Both the position numbers and the translations under genes were made by a program. The notes beneath the pieces were generated by a model that did not search any database, had not been told where the DNA came from, and saw only the letters and a program-made list of their open reading frames with translations. A DNA stretch of 64,000 nucleotides from Adiantum capillus-veneris (lineage: Eukaryota > Streptophyta > Polypodiopsida > Polypodiales > Pteridaceae), in NCBI GenBank assembly GCA_014529385.2, contig CM043960.1, positions 75,870,410-75,934,409 on the forward strand, given 5' to 3'. Position 1 is the stretch's first letter, and each line of letters starts with the position of its first letter. Below, piece by piece: positions 22,741-34,801 of this stretch.

Positions 22741-22984
22741 AACAACCTCACCACATGTAGAATCAACTACATTGAGCTTCTCAATCTTTGAGCTACTTTT
22801 GGGTGCACTGTCAAACTTTTTTGAGACTTGTTCTTATCTTTCTATAGCATTTGAAAATATTTTTTCAAGTGCCCTTTTTTATGGCAGTGGTAGCATTCAA
22901 CATTGCACAAATTTATGTCTCTAATCTTGTTACAAGAGTTCTTATTCTTTTGAATTTTTCCATGGTTCTAGCTATGACTCTTTT
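22741..22984 (-). pseudogene. Copia element G gag zinc-knuckle remnant
   Basis: The minus strand around 22865-22905 codes CYHCHKKGHLKKYF, a copia-type CX2CX4HX4C knuckle with the last Cys replaced. It lies 200 bases upstream of the RT remnant, so several kb of protease and integrase have been lost between them. Confidence 0.6.
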
Positions 22985-23130
22985 CCCTCTAGAACTGCCA
23001 CTTGTGATTGGCCGAAACCTCAAGCCCAAGGTACTTAATTCTCTCAACAACTTCAAGTGTCTCATCGTTGTGCACTATGCATGGCTTCTCCTTATGGTTG
23101 GTTTTCACAAGCATAACCTTTTGTTTTAGG
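22985..23130 (-). pseudogene. LINE reverse-transcriptase fragment
   Basis: The minus strand codes KQKVMLVKTNHKEK, then ETLEVVERIKYLGLEVS. K-T-K-V-M followed by E-x-V-x-x-F-K-Y-L-G is the thumb-proximal end of the RT domain in non-LTR retrotransposons. It is only about 45 residues long and is joined directly to the copia gag knuckle on its downstream side, so one of the two inserted into or recombined with the other. Confidence 0.6.
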
Positions 23131-23145
23131 GCTTGACTACTCCCC

Positions 23146-24046
23146 TGTTCATACTCAAGAGCACGACACAGACAACATACTTATCATCCAATGACACGAC
23201 TAACCCGTAGGTGCACGTAGGCAATCTTGTTAGCTTGTCAGGCTGAGACCAATCTACACATACACACTTTTATGATGCATCAATCATTAACTCTGGTAGA
23301 ATGCAACCCACTCTATCCCTAAACGCTCATAACACCATTTACACTTCCAATGAACTCGGAATCGCATCAAACTTACTAGGCACCATCCTCTCACTAGGAT
23401 ATACTTACCTATAAGTCTAATCTCACCAGATTTGAACCCTAGTTATCTCGAATACAGTCGCGATAGACTAACAGGTCATAATCCAAAAGTGGGCGAAACT
23501 TAAGTATATGAGTATCTATGTGTAGCTAATCTCTTTCTCATTCCATAAAGCACTTGATTGTTGAAAATAGACACTGTTTGTGCTACTTATAAGCAAAACA
23601 AGCTCGAGGAAGGATTGATCACGAGCAGCTCGAAAATGTGAATGCGTGGCGTGGGCGCATAGCTCTCGGAGAGACTACTGCGATGGTGTAGTCACGTCGT
23701 GAATCCGGTGAGGGAGAAGCGCGTAGCGAAGAGGATAAGACACACTCACTCTCTCTCTCTCCCTCTCTCTGGCTCGTACGACACAGAATTAATATTCAAA
23801 TGTTGGTTTAAAAATGGTTCTAAGGTGACTTTTATACTTTAGTCACCTTAGCTCAAAAATGTACATGGGGTTCTCTTACTCATTATTACAAAGTGTGAAC
23901 AAATCTGAGTCCTGACTAACTGATTAATCTTTACATAACCCAGATGAATGGATCAAAATGATAAGACGTCTTTGACATAAAATGGGAACTTGATATGCTT
24001 TACAAGATGGGCTCATTACAACAGTTGGACAAATGGGGCTCCAACA
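23146..24046 (-). repeat. 3' LTR of element I (about 0.9 kb)
   Basis: The sense strand starts TGTTGGAGCCCC immediately after a polypurine tract and contains AGTATAAAAGTCACC (TATA box, plus 23830-23836) about 215 bases in. An end reading ATGAACA at 23146 gives TGTT...AACA termini, but that border is not confirmed because no second LTR was found. Confidence 0.5.
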
Positions 24047-24059
24047 CTCCCCCCCTCCT
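24047..24059 (-). promoter_or_regulatory. Polypurine tract of element I
   Basis: Sense AGGAGGGGGGGAG directly precedes the LTR start TGTTGG; this is the expected plus-strand primer of an LTR retroelement. It sits 36 bases after the last coding frame. Confidence 0.7.
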
Positions 24060-24094
24060 AATTCATGTCTACCACGACATGATCGTCTTTGTCT

Positions 24095-24626
24095 TCATTG
24101 TCGTTGTCGTCTTTCTTGGTTGATTTGATGTAGAAACGCATCATATCGCATAGACTCGCTTGCCATTAATGGGCCAAATTTTTTTGACTTGTACATGAAG
24201 AAGCCTTTGTAAAATGCTTCTTCGAAGGTTTGGAGATGGTAGCTTGGCAGAAACATTAGCTGTCTGAAATAGGCATACAATACTGGCTCTGTAGGTGGCC
24301 CACTTAGATCGTATGACAGCTCTGAGATGCTTCTTTCGGGATTCATATACTCTGATGTCCAACTTTGTGAGAAGACTGTGAGACAGGCCAAAAAGGTTCG
24401 AGCTATTTTACATAGCATCTTGCAGGATAGGTCGGGAGAGCCTCCAAATTCTGCGATGGCGCCCTGAAGGGTTTTCACCATGTAAGAACCGGATATTCTC
24501 TCACCCTCTGCTGGCCCTGGCAATACTGGATAATTTAGCCATGTCGGATTTCTGCTCTGTAGTGCTTTATGTTGGCTATAGGTGTATGTTCGGGGATTTG
24601 GGCAAAAAGTTCTGTCATTCCTCAGC
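24095..24626 (-). pseudogene. Element I ORF, C-terminal part (frameshifted)
   Basis: After a stop at 24627-24629 the coding sense resumes in another frame, recognisable from about 24625 and continuing to 24095. It gives about 175 residues including NPTWLNYPVLPGP, GSYMVKTLQGAIAEFGG and QTFEEAFYKGFFMYKSKKFG. Aromatic-rich and well formed, it lies between the long upstream ORF and the polypurine tract. No gag, protease, RT or integrase motif is seen and no family is recognised. The switch of frame near 24630 suggests a small indel in a single original ORF. Confidence 0.55.
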
Positions 24627-26336
24627 TTAGGCGGTGCGTTGGACTAAGTGGATCAGGTTATTAGGATGATCCAAGAGCCATTGATGCCTCCACTTTGGCT
24701 GGCTGTCTACTATTCTGTTTTGCTGTTCCCGATCCTGTACTTCTCCTTCGAACACTGGCACTTGTGCTTCTTTTTCGAGCTGCCGTTGATGTGTTAGAGT
24801 TTCGTATTTCAACAGAGCATATGGTAACATAGGGGCATTCCATTCCTTTCGTAGCTCTGCTGTTGTTTTGCCTGATTTGGAAAGCCCTTGTAGCATCTCC
24901 TTTTCTAGTTGCATTGCCTTGTACCATATCATCTCTGATTGTTTTTCCATATGCTCGGCCAGCCTCTGCTCTTCCAATTTCGTGACTGAATCTTCTTCTA
25001 TTTCTTGGTCTTTGTAGCCAGTTTGATCAGTCTGTGTATCTGGGGCCTCCTGTTCATCTGATTCTTCCTCGTACTCATCTTGACCCCCATATACTTCGGC
25101 GAGTCCAACCAAATTTGTTGTTGCTTGCTCCAGGTGCACTCATACCTGTCCTTGGTGTTGCCTTGCAGTTTGTAGACTTGCGATTTGGGCAGCCATTGTT
25201 CTACTATTGATTTGTAGAGCTTGAAATTCCATTTCTTTTTTAGCGGCAGACTCCTCTAACTGTTTTAACCTGATGTGCAAGTTTTCATTTTCTTTCCTGA
25301 GTGATTTGGAAACAATGCTTTCCATTTCACTGTCAGGAGCTGGTCCTTGTTGCTGTTCACTTTGTAAGTCTGAAATTTTCCTTTGTAGTTGATTTTTTGC
25401 TCTAAGCGCACTTTCGGCTATCATTAAGCGCCGTTTTCTTTCCAACTCCAGCTCCCTCCTCAGTGCATCCACTTCTTCTTCTGGGTGGACTACCGGTGTT
25501 GTTGGTAGCGACGTTTTTTGCTTCTTAGCTCGTTCAATTTCCCTTGCTTGTATATCTGTTACTGCTCTCAAATCTTTGACTTCAATTTGTAAGTCATCGA
25601 TGACGACTTGCAAACTTTTGACTGTCTCTAGCGCATCTTGCTTTTCTTTTTCCAACTTATGGATGCGTTTATCTGTGTCACTGAAATCTTCAAGGAATAC
25701 GTTGATTGTATCTTCGCAAATGGCATTGAAGTCTTCAGACTCCTGTAAATTGTCTTTGAGGAGATTTACTGTGCTTTTGAGCCCCAAGATCTCAGCATCT
25801 CTGATGCTGATCAGCTTTAGAGTGTCCTCCCTTTGCTCCTGCAGTCTTTGAACTTCTCCATGGGTTTTTTGTAACCTCATTTTGTTGGACCTGTTCTGAT
25901 CAGCTAGCCATTGACTGTGCAGTCTTGTTCGGTTTAGTATTGTTTCCATTGACTGCAAATCTTCATCTATAGTAGCTTCCAACTCAATTTCTTGAGAGGA
26001 GGAAGCTTTATCTTTTGTCTGATCCACCTCCTTTTGCTTGCCTTTATCACTTTGTGATATGGTTCCAGTGTTTGGGCGACCATCTGTTCTTTCTTCTTCT
26101 TCTTCTTCTTGTTCTTCTTCACTGGGTGGTGTATGAACTCTCTCATCACGATGTGAGCTTTCTGAATGCGAAGTAGAGTCAGCAGGTGCGGTGGGTAGAT
26201 TGCCTCCACTTGTGTCTGGCCTTGGAGATGGCGGTGGTGTTTCCTGATCTCCTGAAGTTGGCCTCAACTGATCCCTCAAAGTTTGGAGATCCTCCTCTTC
26301 TAGTAGCAATTTTGGTTCATCCCTAGCATTTCTTTC
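24627..26336 (-). pseudogene. Element I ORF, coiled-coil middle part
   Basis: Two open stretches (26336-25143 and 25139-24630) lie in the same frame as the ORF upstream, separated from it by TAG at 26339-26337 and from each other by TGA at 25142-25140. The first has a Pro/Ser/Glu-rich N-terminal segment (a run of Glu near 26095-26110) and then about 280 residues of heptad-like Leu/Glu/Lys sequence, such as RIHKLEKEKQDALETVKSL and LEESAAKKEMEFQALQ, a strong coiled-coil pattern. The second is acidic (DEYEEESDEQE), followed by Gln/Glu/Lys-rich helical sequence. No enzyme motif is seen. It is probably a structural or self-associating region of one large element-encoded protein. Confidence 0.6.
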
Positions 26337-27515
26337 CTAGATGTACCTCTCGAACCAGTCCAACTCAAAAGCTCGGTTGTTTCTATTCTTCATTCTCAGT
26401 GTGTAAGTGCTACTAGAAGGTTTCCAAGTGGCGCCTACATCGCCTCGTAGAGATCTCTCTAGAGCAAATCCTTCTAGCATCCTTTCCATTTTTGCTATCT
26501 TCTGCAACCTGGTGTTGTTTTCCATTTCCGCTTTCCGCTTCTTTAGTCGGGCATCTTCCTCTTTAGTTCTTCTTTCTTCTTCCATCTTTTCTTGTGTACT
26601 TCTTGTTACTCTTTCCAGCCTGCGTCCTCCAATGGTGTTAATAGAGGCCGGTACTTTCCCTTGTGATCTGTCTTCGATATTCTCTCTTAATACCAGCCAG
26701 TCATTCTGATGAGGAGCAGGTGGCAACTGATCTGCAACGCCTATGGCCTGGTATATTACTCTGGTTAGGACTTCTCCTCCTGCAATGTAATTTGGTTTGT
26801 CCTGCCTTAGCTTTGTCATTTCTTCAAACAGATATGATGCGTGATCTATATAGAACTCATGGGCCATTCCCATAGCCCATGTCAGTGTGGTTGAGATGCT
26901 CCCGTGTGGTGTAGTGTATCTTGGCGGTCTTTTGCTATAGCTCAACAAACACTGACTGTAGATCTGTGTCAGTTCTCTTACTTTCGGGTTTGCTATGAGT
27001 TTGAAAGAAGGTAGTTTGGACTTTTGCAAGTAGACTGTGAGGTTTTTCCTTCTTTCTCTCATGTTGGCTCCTTGATCGGTCAATTTCAATGCCTCTTTGA
27101 TGATCTCTTTGGTGATCTGGATCTCCATCACTTCATTATCCATGCCTGCCACTCTGCAAGTTCCATCTTCTTGGATAGTCTCAATTAGATGTTGTACCCT
27201 TTTGAAATCTATCCCTACTGGTGGTAGTGATACAAAGTTCCACAAGCCAACTTTTTTGAGCCATGACCTTTGCGGTGATCTTTTCAAGTAATTTTCTGCC
27301 TCCTTAGGGATCATCACTGTATCCACTAAATTTCTTTTGTCATCCACATATGAACCTTGATAGATCTGAAAGGTTGCTGCCTGTTGCACGTCTCCAGGTA
27401 TCCAGGTGGCTGCTGGCTTTAGGGAATTGGGTAGAAGTGCATAGGGTACTGCACCTTCCGTTGCCAGGTTCTTGCCTTTTCTTTTTCCCGGAGAAGCATC
27501 AATAGATCCTCTCAT
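26337..27515 (-). pseudogene. Element I ORF, N-terminal globular part
   Basis: Starts at the ATG at 27515-27513; the frame is open further upstream but without ATG. About 392 residues: a basic start (GKRKGK), a globular region with SWLKKVGLWNFVSLP, EIQITKEIIKEALKL, LIANPKVRELTQIYSQ and TWAMGMAHEFYID, then a charged helical tail (EKMEEERRTKEEDARLKKRK). The layout resembles the 'putative plant transposon protein' sequences found in non-autonomous LTR elements, but that family assignment is from memory of the pattern and is tentative. TAG at 26339-26337 ends it; the same frame goes on into the coiled-coil part. No gag zinc knuckle or pol domain is present. Confidence 0.55.
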
Positions 27516-27780
27516 ATCTGATGTCGATCTAGTGACCGTGCGCGATGGATGAGCTTCTGGAAGTCTCAACTGCTGTAGGGAGCTCTCTCTCTCACTATGG
27601 AAAATGACTCAAATGAGAGATTTCTAGCCTAGCCTCTCTATATGTAATCGAGACTGTGTATTTCTCATTGAAGTGTGTGCCAATGGTGACTAGTTGTTGT
27701 GAGGGAGTTTTGTGTCCCTCTGTATAAAGTGATGATGGCCATGGTGCGTCTTAAAATGGAGCACATGGTGTTTTTCATTT
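27516..27780 (-). other. Upstream region of element I, cut by element C
   Basis: No gene seen. It should hold the leader and 5' LTR end of element I, but no primer site or match to the 23146-24046 LTR was found. Element C begins at 27781 and may have removed or displaced the 5' LTR. Confidence 0.35.
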
Positions 27781-29292
27781 TGTAATTTAAATGGCCTATG
27801 AACTTTGAGAGTAGTAGAATTAAGAGACTCTAGAGTGAGCATTTTTGTGAGATTACTTTGAGAACTTGGAGGGTGAACTTAATTGATGGCAGAAACATAA
27901 ACATATTACTTAATTAACTTGGCATTAACAATAATTTTGTAAGAGAGAGGATGTTAGAGAACATGACAATAGATTAAGACCGGATTTACTTGGAGCCGGT
28001 TTCCCCTCTAAAAGGCGTTTGTATTATAGATTCTCCCATCAAGAGGGACTTTATTACAATACAATCTTTGAGTTCCTTGTGACCTTGGTGATGGTATGAA
28101 GATGAAAAAGCTTCATGCAATCCGATCTTAACATAAACTTTGCAAAAATAATTAACTATCCCAAGACTCAATCCCAAGGCCTCAAACACCTTCGGAGGTG
28201 GAGAGAGCTAGCAGGGAATGAGGGTAGGAAAGAGGAAGAAGAACATTCCATAGGAGAAAGAAATAGTTCCTCACTTATCATCATTCTTCTTGCTTAGCAT
28301 AGAATAATAGCATAGTAATGCAGATGAAAAAGATGGCAAGCTTAAGCATTGAAGCATGGCTCTTGGTTGAATATGCATTCCATAGCCAAGAGTGTTGGTG
28401 TAGGCTCTCCACTTCTCAACAAACTTGGAGAAGGAGATGGAGCTCTTGCATTTTTCACTCCACACAAGGAGAGAATGTTTGTGTGTGTGTGTGGGAGTGT
28501 ATACCCACCCTCTCATGCTTGTTCCACCTCTCTCTCTCTCTCTCTCTCTCTCGTATTATTTTATTATTTCCTTTGGACATGTGTCCTCTTTTTCCTCTTT
28601 TGAGAGAAAGAACTTAATTATTTATTTTTATGTATCTAAACTCTCATTGGACCCCTTTAAAACCTAACCAATAGCATTCAAGCACATCATGAGGGCCCTA
28701 TGTAAAGGATCATTTGAGCATGTGTCTTTTATGCTTATTAAGTTATTTGGTTGAATGGAATACTTCAAGGACTTATGCAATCAAGCAAGCATGTGTATTT
28801 TATGCTTATTAAGCTATTTGGTTGAATGGAATAATTCAAGGACTTATTCAATCAAGCATGGACGTTCATGCCTCTTGAGAACTTATCTTTGAATTTAACA
28901 TTTCAAAAACCTTAGTCATTTAAGCATAAAAGTCACCTCAAGCTTTGGGCAAGGTTCCCACAACCACTTTAAGCATTTTAGCACCTCACATTTGGATACG
29001 ATTTTCACCTCAAGTTTAGCCCTAGCTTGTGTAAGGTCAAAGGAATTTTTAACACTAACTTTTGGAGGTCTTTAATAAAGCTAACCCTAAGGTCTTTTAA
29101 GCTCCATTAGGTAGCATTGCTCTTTGACATACCATCTCTCATTTGGACCCCTTTACCATTGTCCCTGTGTTGAGATAGATTCGTAAGCACGTGTCTATAT
29201 TATAACCCTTGTCCCGTTTATTATCCCACATTAAATGATCATTTTAATATGAGAACATTATTTGGGTTGGTTAGATATTAGATTTTATGACA
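27781..29292 (-). repeat. 3' LTR of element C
   Basis: Pairs with 34802-36304. Contains a 71-bp internal tandem repeat (28718-28788 and 28789-28859) also present in the other LTR, and a (TC)12 tract near 28529-28552. The outer end is TGTAAT on the plus strand; the inner end TGACA abuts the polypurine tract. Confidence 0.85.
28718..28859. repeat. 71-bp tandem repeat inside element C LTR
   Basis: Two head-to-tail copies of a unit beginning GCATGTGT(C/A)TTTTATGC. The 5' LTR has the same doubling near 35728-35869, so it predates insertion. Confidence 0.8.
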
Positions 29293-29306
29293 TTACCTCT
29301 CTCTTG
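29293..29306 (-). promoter_or_regulatory. Polypurine tract of element C
   Basis: Sense CAAGAGAGAGGTAA directly before the 3' LTR start TGTCATA. Element D has the near-identical AGAAAGAGGTAA in the same place. Confidence 0.7.
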
Positions 29307-29643
29307 AAATCATAGTCACCCTCGACTATGAGGTAAAAGAGATATATCCATAGTCATTAGTCAATTTGTCTTAGCGGGTGAGGATCCCCTTTTACCCTAC
29401 GACATCATTCCAAGATGGATGACCATTTGGTGCTTGGGCGACATTGCTGCCACAAGCATGTCTGCTCTTTAGTCCATTTCAACCTCCCAAGTAGAGTAAC
29501 AAAATCTACATGGTGTTTGAGAGACGTCGTCATCACAAACATAATTCTTAGTATGCATACTAGTTAAATTTGTGCACAATAAAGAGAGAATTAGTCTTAT
29601 AAGACAAAAACATTGACCATTTAAAAGAAACATGTACATTTGC

Positions 29644-32237
29644 TTACTCTAATGTAGCATTGTAAGCGTTGACAAGGTTCATACTATCCTTAAGTTGGAT
29701 TCCTTGCATCCATCTAGCATCTTCAAAAGGATAAGTTTTGAACTTAAATAAGATATCATCGGATAATCTTACCATGTCGTAGTACCTTGTCTTCATGCCG
29801 AAGGATAGCTTTGGGTTGTAGCACCTCTTCTTGGTCTTCGATTTTGGGAGGGTCTTCAATAATTGGTTCATTTGGAGGCTCTCCTTTTTGTAGGGCTTTA
29901 GTAGGCTCACATGAAAAGCATTGTGTATGAGCCAATGGTTAGGCAACTTGAGATGATAAGCCACCTCATTCATTGGCTTCAATTTTTGAAAAGGACCATA
30001 GTATCTTTTTTCTAGTTTAGCATAATACTTTTAATGGCCCGTAGGATTTTTGCCCGTCGTTTGCCTCAATTGAGCCTTGAGAAACTTAAGTAAGACCCAA
30101 TCATTGTCTTTGAATGTTAAGGCCCTTTTGTGCTTGTCAACAGCAGCTTTTTGCCTTTGTTGAGAGACGGATATAGCCTCCTTAATCTTTTGAAAAGATT
30201 CTTGCAGGTCTCAGCTATACTCATCAGCAGTGAAGATCTCCCATGTACTTTAAGTAGCAAGGGACTTTTAGGTTTTCCCTCTATGATTTCAAAAGGTGCT
30301 TTTCCCATAGAAGTATGGATAGTATTATTATATGCATACTCTACATGAGGTAAGTACTTTTCCCATTGTGAGCAGTGATCTACTTCTATAACATAGGTCT
30401 TTAGTAGATCAAGAATTGTAAGATTGGCTATCTCACTTTGGCCACCTGTTTGTGGGTGATAGGCCGAAGAGAATTGTACCTAGATTTTTGAAAAGACCTT
30501 TCCAAAAATCACTAGTCATTCTAGGATCTCCATCTGACATGATGGATGTTGGCAACCCATGGTGTTTGAAAATCTGGGATATGAAGAGAGTTGCCATTTA
30601 GTGTGCCTTAATAGTCTTCTTGACAGGGATAAAGTGTGCTTGCTTGTTGAACCTGTCAACTATTGTCCATATTCCCGTATTCCCATGGATAGACTTGGGT
30701 AATCCATGGATATACTCTCCCATGGTGAATTAGGGATTGGCAATGGCTGGAGTAATCCAGGTTGCTTCCCTCTATCATACTTGGTCTTTTGGCATACCAC
30801 ACATTTTGAAACATACTATTGTATGTCCACTTTCATGGTAGGCCAATAAAAGTAAGTCTCTACTCCTTGAAGAGTAGGTTGAATGCCTGTATGTCCCGCA
30901 TAGGGAGGAGCATGGGATTCATACATGACTTCCTCACGAAGGGAGTGGGTAACACATAGCCTATAACCATGGAGACGATAACCATCCTGCAAGGTGAATG
31001 GTTCCTCTTTCTTCCCCAAAGCAAGGGCTGACATTATTTCTTTAAAGTCAGGGTCAGTAGCATACTCATCTATCATAGAAGATAGATCATTGTGAGTTGC
31101 TATAGACACAGCATTAACTTTTGGTCGTCGTGAAAGTGCATCAGCCACTTGATTGTGCTTACTAGAAATGTGGAAATTAAATTGCAAAAGAAAATTTTTC
31201 CACCTCATTTGTTTGTCAAAAAGCTTTGTTTGCGTAATGAAGTACTTGAGACTTTGATGGTCTGTTCGTAAAATAAATGGAGTCCCCAATATATAGTGCT
31301 TCCATGTGTCTAGGGCATGTAGAACAGCTAAAAGCTCTTTCTCATAAATGCCCAAGACCTGTTCATCCGTATTGAGCCTTCGGCTCTCATATACTATGGC
31401 ATGCCCTTCTTGAAGCAAGACTACTCCAAGGAAATCACCACAAGCATCACATTGGACCTCAAATGGTTTTGAGAGATCCGGAAGTATGAGGATTGGTTGA
31501 GAGGCAAGCTTCTCTTTGAGCTTGCCAAAAGCTTTTTTCTCCTTATTAGTCCATGAATACTTAACGTTCTTCTTTGTTAAGTCATGTAATGGTCCTATTA
31601 TTTGAGAAGATTTTGCTATGAAGCGTCTATAGTATGTACACATACCAATAAAGCTTTTTAGCTCATGCAGATTTCTTGGATTAGGCCATGCTTTTATTAC
31701 CTCTAACTTCGATGTATCCATATGGATACCATCTTGAGAGATAATATGATGTAAGTATTGAATCTCTTGAAGGAAAAATTCGCTTTTCTTTTGGTTGAGA
31801 AACAGCTTGTTCTCCCTCAATGCTTGAAAAATCACTTGGAGATGCTGCTTGTGTTCCTCCAAGGACTTAAGGTAGATGATGATATCATCAAAGAACACTC
31901 CAGTGAACTTGCGGTAAGGTTTAAATATTTTCTCCACCAAACGATTGAATGTGGCAGGTGCATTGGTCAAGCCAAAAGGCATGACTAGATATTCCTAAAG
32001 ACCACAAGTTGTACAAAACGCGGTCTTTAGGATATCTTCCTCCCCTATCCTTATTTGATGATAACCACTTTTAAGGTCAATCCTACTGAAGTAGGTAAAT
32101 CCTTGTAGTTTATCAAACAGATCTTCTACCCGAGGTACAGGAAATTTATTTTTGATAGTGATATGGTTTAGTGCGTGATAGTCCACACACATGCGGGATG
32201 TTCCATCTTTCTTTTGCACTAAAAGGATTGGAGACAA
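29644..32237 (-). pseudogene. pol: Element C pol: RT, RNase H, integrase, C-terminal tail
   Basis: RT begins at about 32237 ([32 protein letters not shown]), is broken by a TAG at 31997-31995 in place of the Tyr of G-L-Y-E-Y, and continues in the same frame with MPFGLTNAPATF and FFDDIIIY (catalytic Asp pair intact). RNase H follows (VQCDACGDFLG, YEKELLAVLHALD, RTDHQSLKYF), then the integrase H2C2 start (HAPPYAGHTG, YFYWPTM), ending at TAG 30818-30816 just before the CxxC. The integrase core between 30815 and 29990 is decayed; KxHGRSSLL- and DxMGKAPFEI-like fragments remain. The final 112 residues (29982-29644) end in a degenerate chromodomain-like tail, FKTYPFEDARWMQG and LVNAYNATLE. Confidence 0.85.
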
Positions 32238-34387
32238 AAGGGAGAGGATCTAGGCCTCACCATCCCTTTTTCTACCAATTCTTGTACTTGCCTCATGATC
32301 TTCTCTTGTTGAGCTTGGGAAACTCGATAAGGAAGTTTGTTAGGTGGTGAGCTTCTTGATAGGAGCTCAATCTGATGGTCATCATCTCCTTGTTTTGGAG
32401 GTAAGTCCATAGGGATATCATCAATGAACACATCTTGGAATCCTTTTAGAAAGTTAGACAAGTCTAACTCTTCTTGATTCCTACTATTCACCTTTGATGA
32501 AACATTAGGACCTTTTAGGGACTCTTTGACAAAAATCATGTACGCAGAAAGTGAGCTCTTCATTGATTTATCAAGGGAAAGAGGATTTGCAAGTGGTATA
32601 GTACGACCAAAATCATTAGCATCTATATACATGTTCTTTTCCCAGTAGGTGAAGTACATTCTCCTCTCAGAGAACTTCATGCTGGCAGCCATGCGATCAA
32701 ACCATGGTGCCCCTAGGATAGCATCCTCATGTTGGAGATGAGAGATGAAAAATTCTTCTTTGTTGACATAGCTTTGGACATGAAGCCTCAACTTCACAAT
32801 CAAGGGAGTAACGGAGGCTTGTTGTCCCTTGAAAGTTGTGTCAACTGTTATAATATCTCCCATCTCAAAATCTTGAATGCCCAACTTGGTGGCCAACTCC
32901 GTTGATATGAAGTTATGAGTAGAGCCAGGGTCAAACAAGATGAAGGCATCATGCTCCCGTACCTTTCCCCAAGCATAGGAGAGAGATGATCCTTTCCAAT
33001 GAGCATCCTCTTTTGGAGCTTTGATGGTGGAAGCCCTAAGAGTCTCATTGTAATCATTTTCCTTGGGGTAAGAACGATAGCCATGTTCTTGATCCCCACA
33101 ATTAAAACACTTATGGTCCTTCCAAAAAGCTTCAAGCTCTTCATGAGAGAGTTTGTTTTTACCTTTGTAAACTCCCTTCTCCTTGGACTATTGTTGTTGT
33201 TGTAGGAAGTGCCTTGGGAAGAATTTTGGGCATTGGTTTTTCCCTTTGTGTCATTTTTGTCTTTGTTTTCCATGGGTTTGACATTCCGTCTAGCCCCTTG
33301 TTGGAATTGATGCAGGAAGATACCATGGTCTGGTGGATTACTTCGGTGATAGAACCAGGCCGTTGGGAGTTGACATACTCGGACATTTCTTTAGGTGATC
33401 CAGCACAAAATTGTTGCTTTTGCTCGGTGAAGTCTATCTTTTGAAAGATAGTAGCCTTGAGATGTAAATCCCAAAACTTGTCCACATATTTGTGGACAGA
33501 CTCATGAGAGAGAAGCCTCAAACTCCACCATTCGGTGAGCACTTTGTCCTTTGCATCGCTTGCAAGGAATTTCTTCATGATGGAAACTCGTAGAGTTTTC
33601 CTTGTCTTTGGGGCTTCACTGTTGCCACGAAGGCTAGCCCACCATTGACGAGCCAATTTTTGGAAGTGCATAGCTACACGGTGTAGCTTGGAGGACCCCG
33701 TGAAGCCCTCGTCTCCAAAGGCCGCATCAAATTGTTGGATGAAGGCCAATACTTTGTTAGTATCACCAAAGGTGCCATCATAGGTGAGAAAAGAGATATT
33801 CTTACCTCCCTCTTTGAACTTCTTTAGCTTTCGTGACCTTCGCCATGCAGGGTAAGATTTGCGATGTCCTCCCCTCTTGTATTCTCTAGGAGAATAGCCA
33901 TAGCTTTCATCGGTAGAGGAGGAAGGTGAAGAAGAAGGAGAAGAGGGTGACCTCTTTCTTGCCCTTTTCTTCCTTTGTTTCCTCTCTTTCCTTTTGGAGT
34001 GACGAAGAGAAGGATTATGGGTTAACCGTTTCCTCTTTGGAGGAGTTGGTGATCGTTTAGTCCACCTTCTTCGTGAAGCCACATCTTCTCAGGAACTTAG
34101 GGATTTATTACTTTCTTGACCTTTGGATTCCTTCTCTCGTATGGGAGAGAGTCTTCTTTTGGGGGTCTCATCAAGAGTCCTCCTAAGCTCTCTCTCCTCT
34201 TGGAGAGGAAAGGAAATCCCATAAGTACGAAGTTGTTAACTTCAGCTTGCAAAGCGGGGTTGCCCATAGCTTGTTGCAACCTAGTAACAAGATAATAAAC
34301 AAACATGGGGGCATCATCATTAGCACCTTCATGTACAAAATCAAACTTATCAATGTTCATTCTATTCTCTTGGTTATTTTGAGCCAT
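32219..34387 (-). pseudogene. gag-pro: Element C gag and protease, frameshifted
   Basis: Starts at the ATG at 34387-34385 (MAQNNQENRMN, then FDFVHEGANDDAPMF), close to the gag starts of D and E. A stop at 34099-34097 and a change of frame follow. The Arg/Ser-rich stretch and capsid-type domain are open from about 34080 to 33159 (SFLTYDGTFGDTNKVLAFIQQF, cut here as FIQQFDAAFGDEGF; RQWWASL; WSLRLLSHESVHKYVDKFW). The zinc knuckle (CFNCG) is damaged, with Tyr/Ser near the last Cys, and sits in another frame around 33100. Protease is open at 32938-32219 with FDPGSTHNFIS, and a leucine-rich connector leads to RT. One missing T near 32240 shifts protease out of frame with RT. Confidence 0.82.
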
Positions 34388-34788
34388 GTTAATTAAACTT
34401 ATGTGTTTACTTAGTGTATGCTTTGGCAATTCAAAACCTTAGTTGCTACTCCTCTTAGCCTTTGAAAAGAGGCACTTAAGTATCTACACCCACGCCGTCG
34501 GATTGGTTAATTATAGAGAGTAGTGGAGTGGGTCTAACATAGCGAAGTTATTGAGGGATATCTCCTTTTGAACTTCTAATGGTTCAATAATGGTAAATCC
34601 GTAGGCAACTCTAAGAAAACTCCATTATTAAGACCAAAGCTCTTGAGGTGTGCACCATATCCCACATAGTGGGCTCAACAAAACCTATAATAGATCCCAG
34701 TCCACTTACCCTAATATAATTAACAAAATCAACCATTAATAGGCTACTTAAGGACCTCTCTTCTTAAGCAAGAAAACAAAAACCAAAT

Positions 34789-34800
34789 GATTTGATACTA
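34789..34800 (-). promoter_or_regulatory. Degenerate tRNA-iMet primer-binding site of element C
   Basis: Sense TAGTATCAAATC just after the LTR end TTACA; the intact form in related element E is TGGTATTAGAGC. Differences are mostly G-to-A. Confidence 0.5.
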
Positions 34801-34801
34801 A

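Noticed and set aside
25576-25851. Plus-strand 91-residue ORF opposite the coiled coil of element I
   Set aside because: Antisense shadow of a long biased-composition ORF; Ser/Leu-rich as expected from the reverse complement of Glu/Lys/Asp codons.
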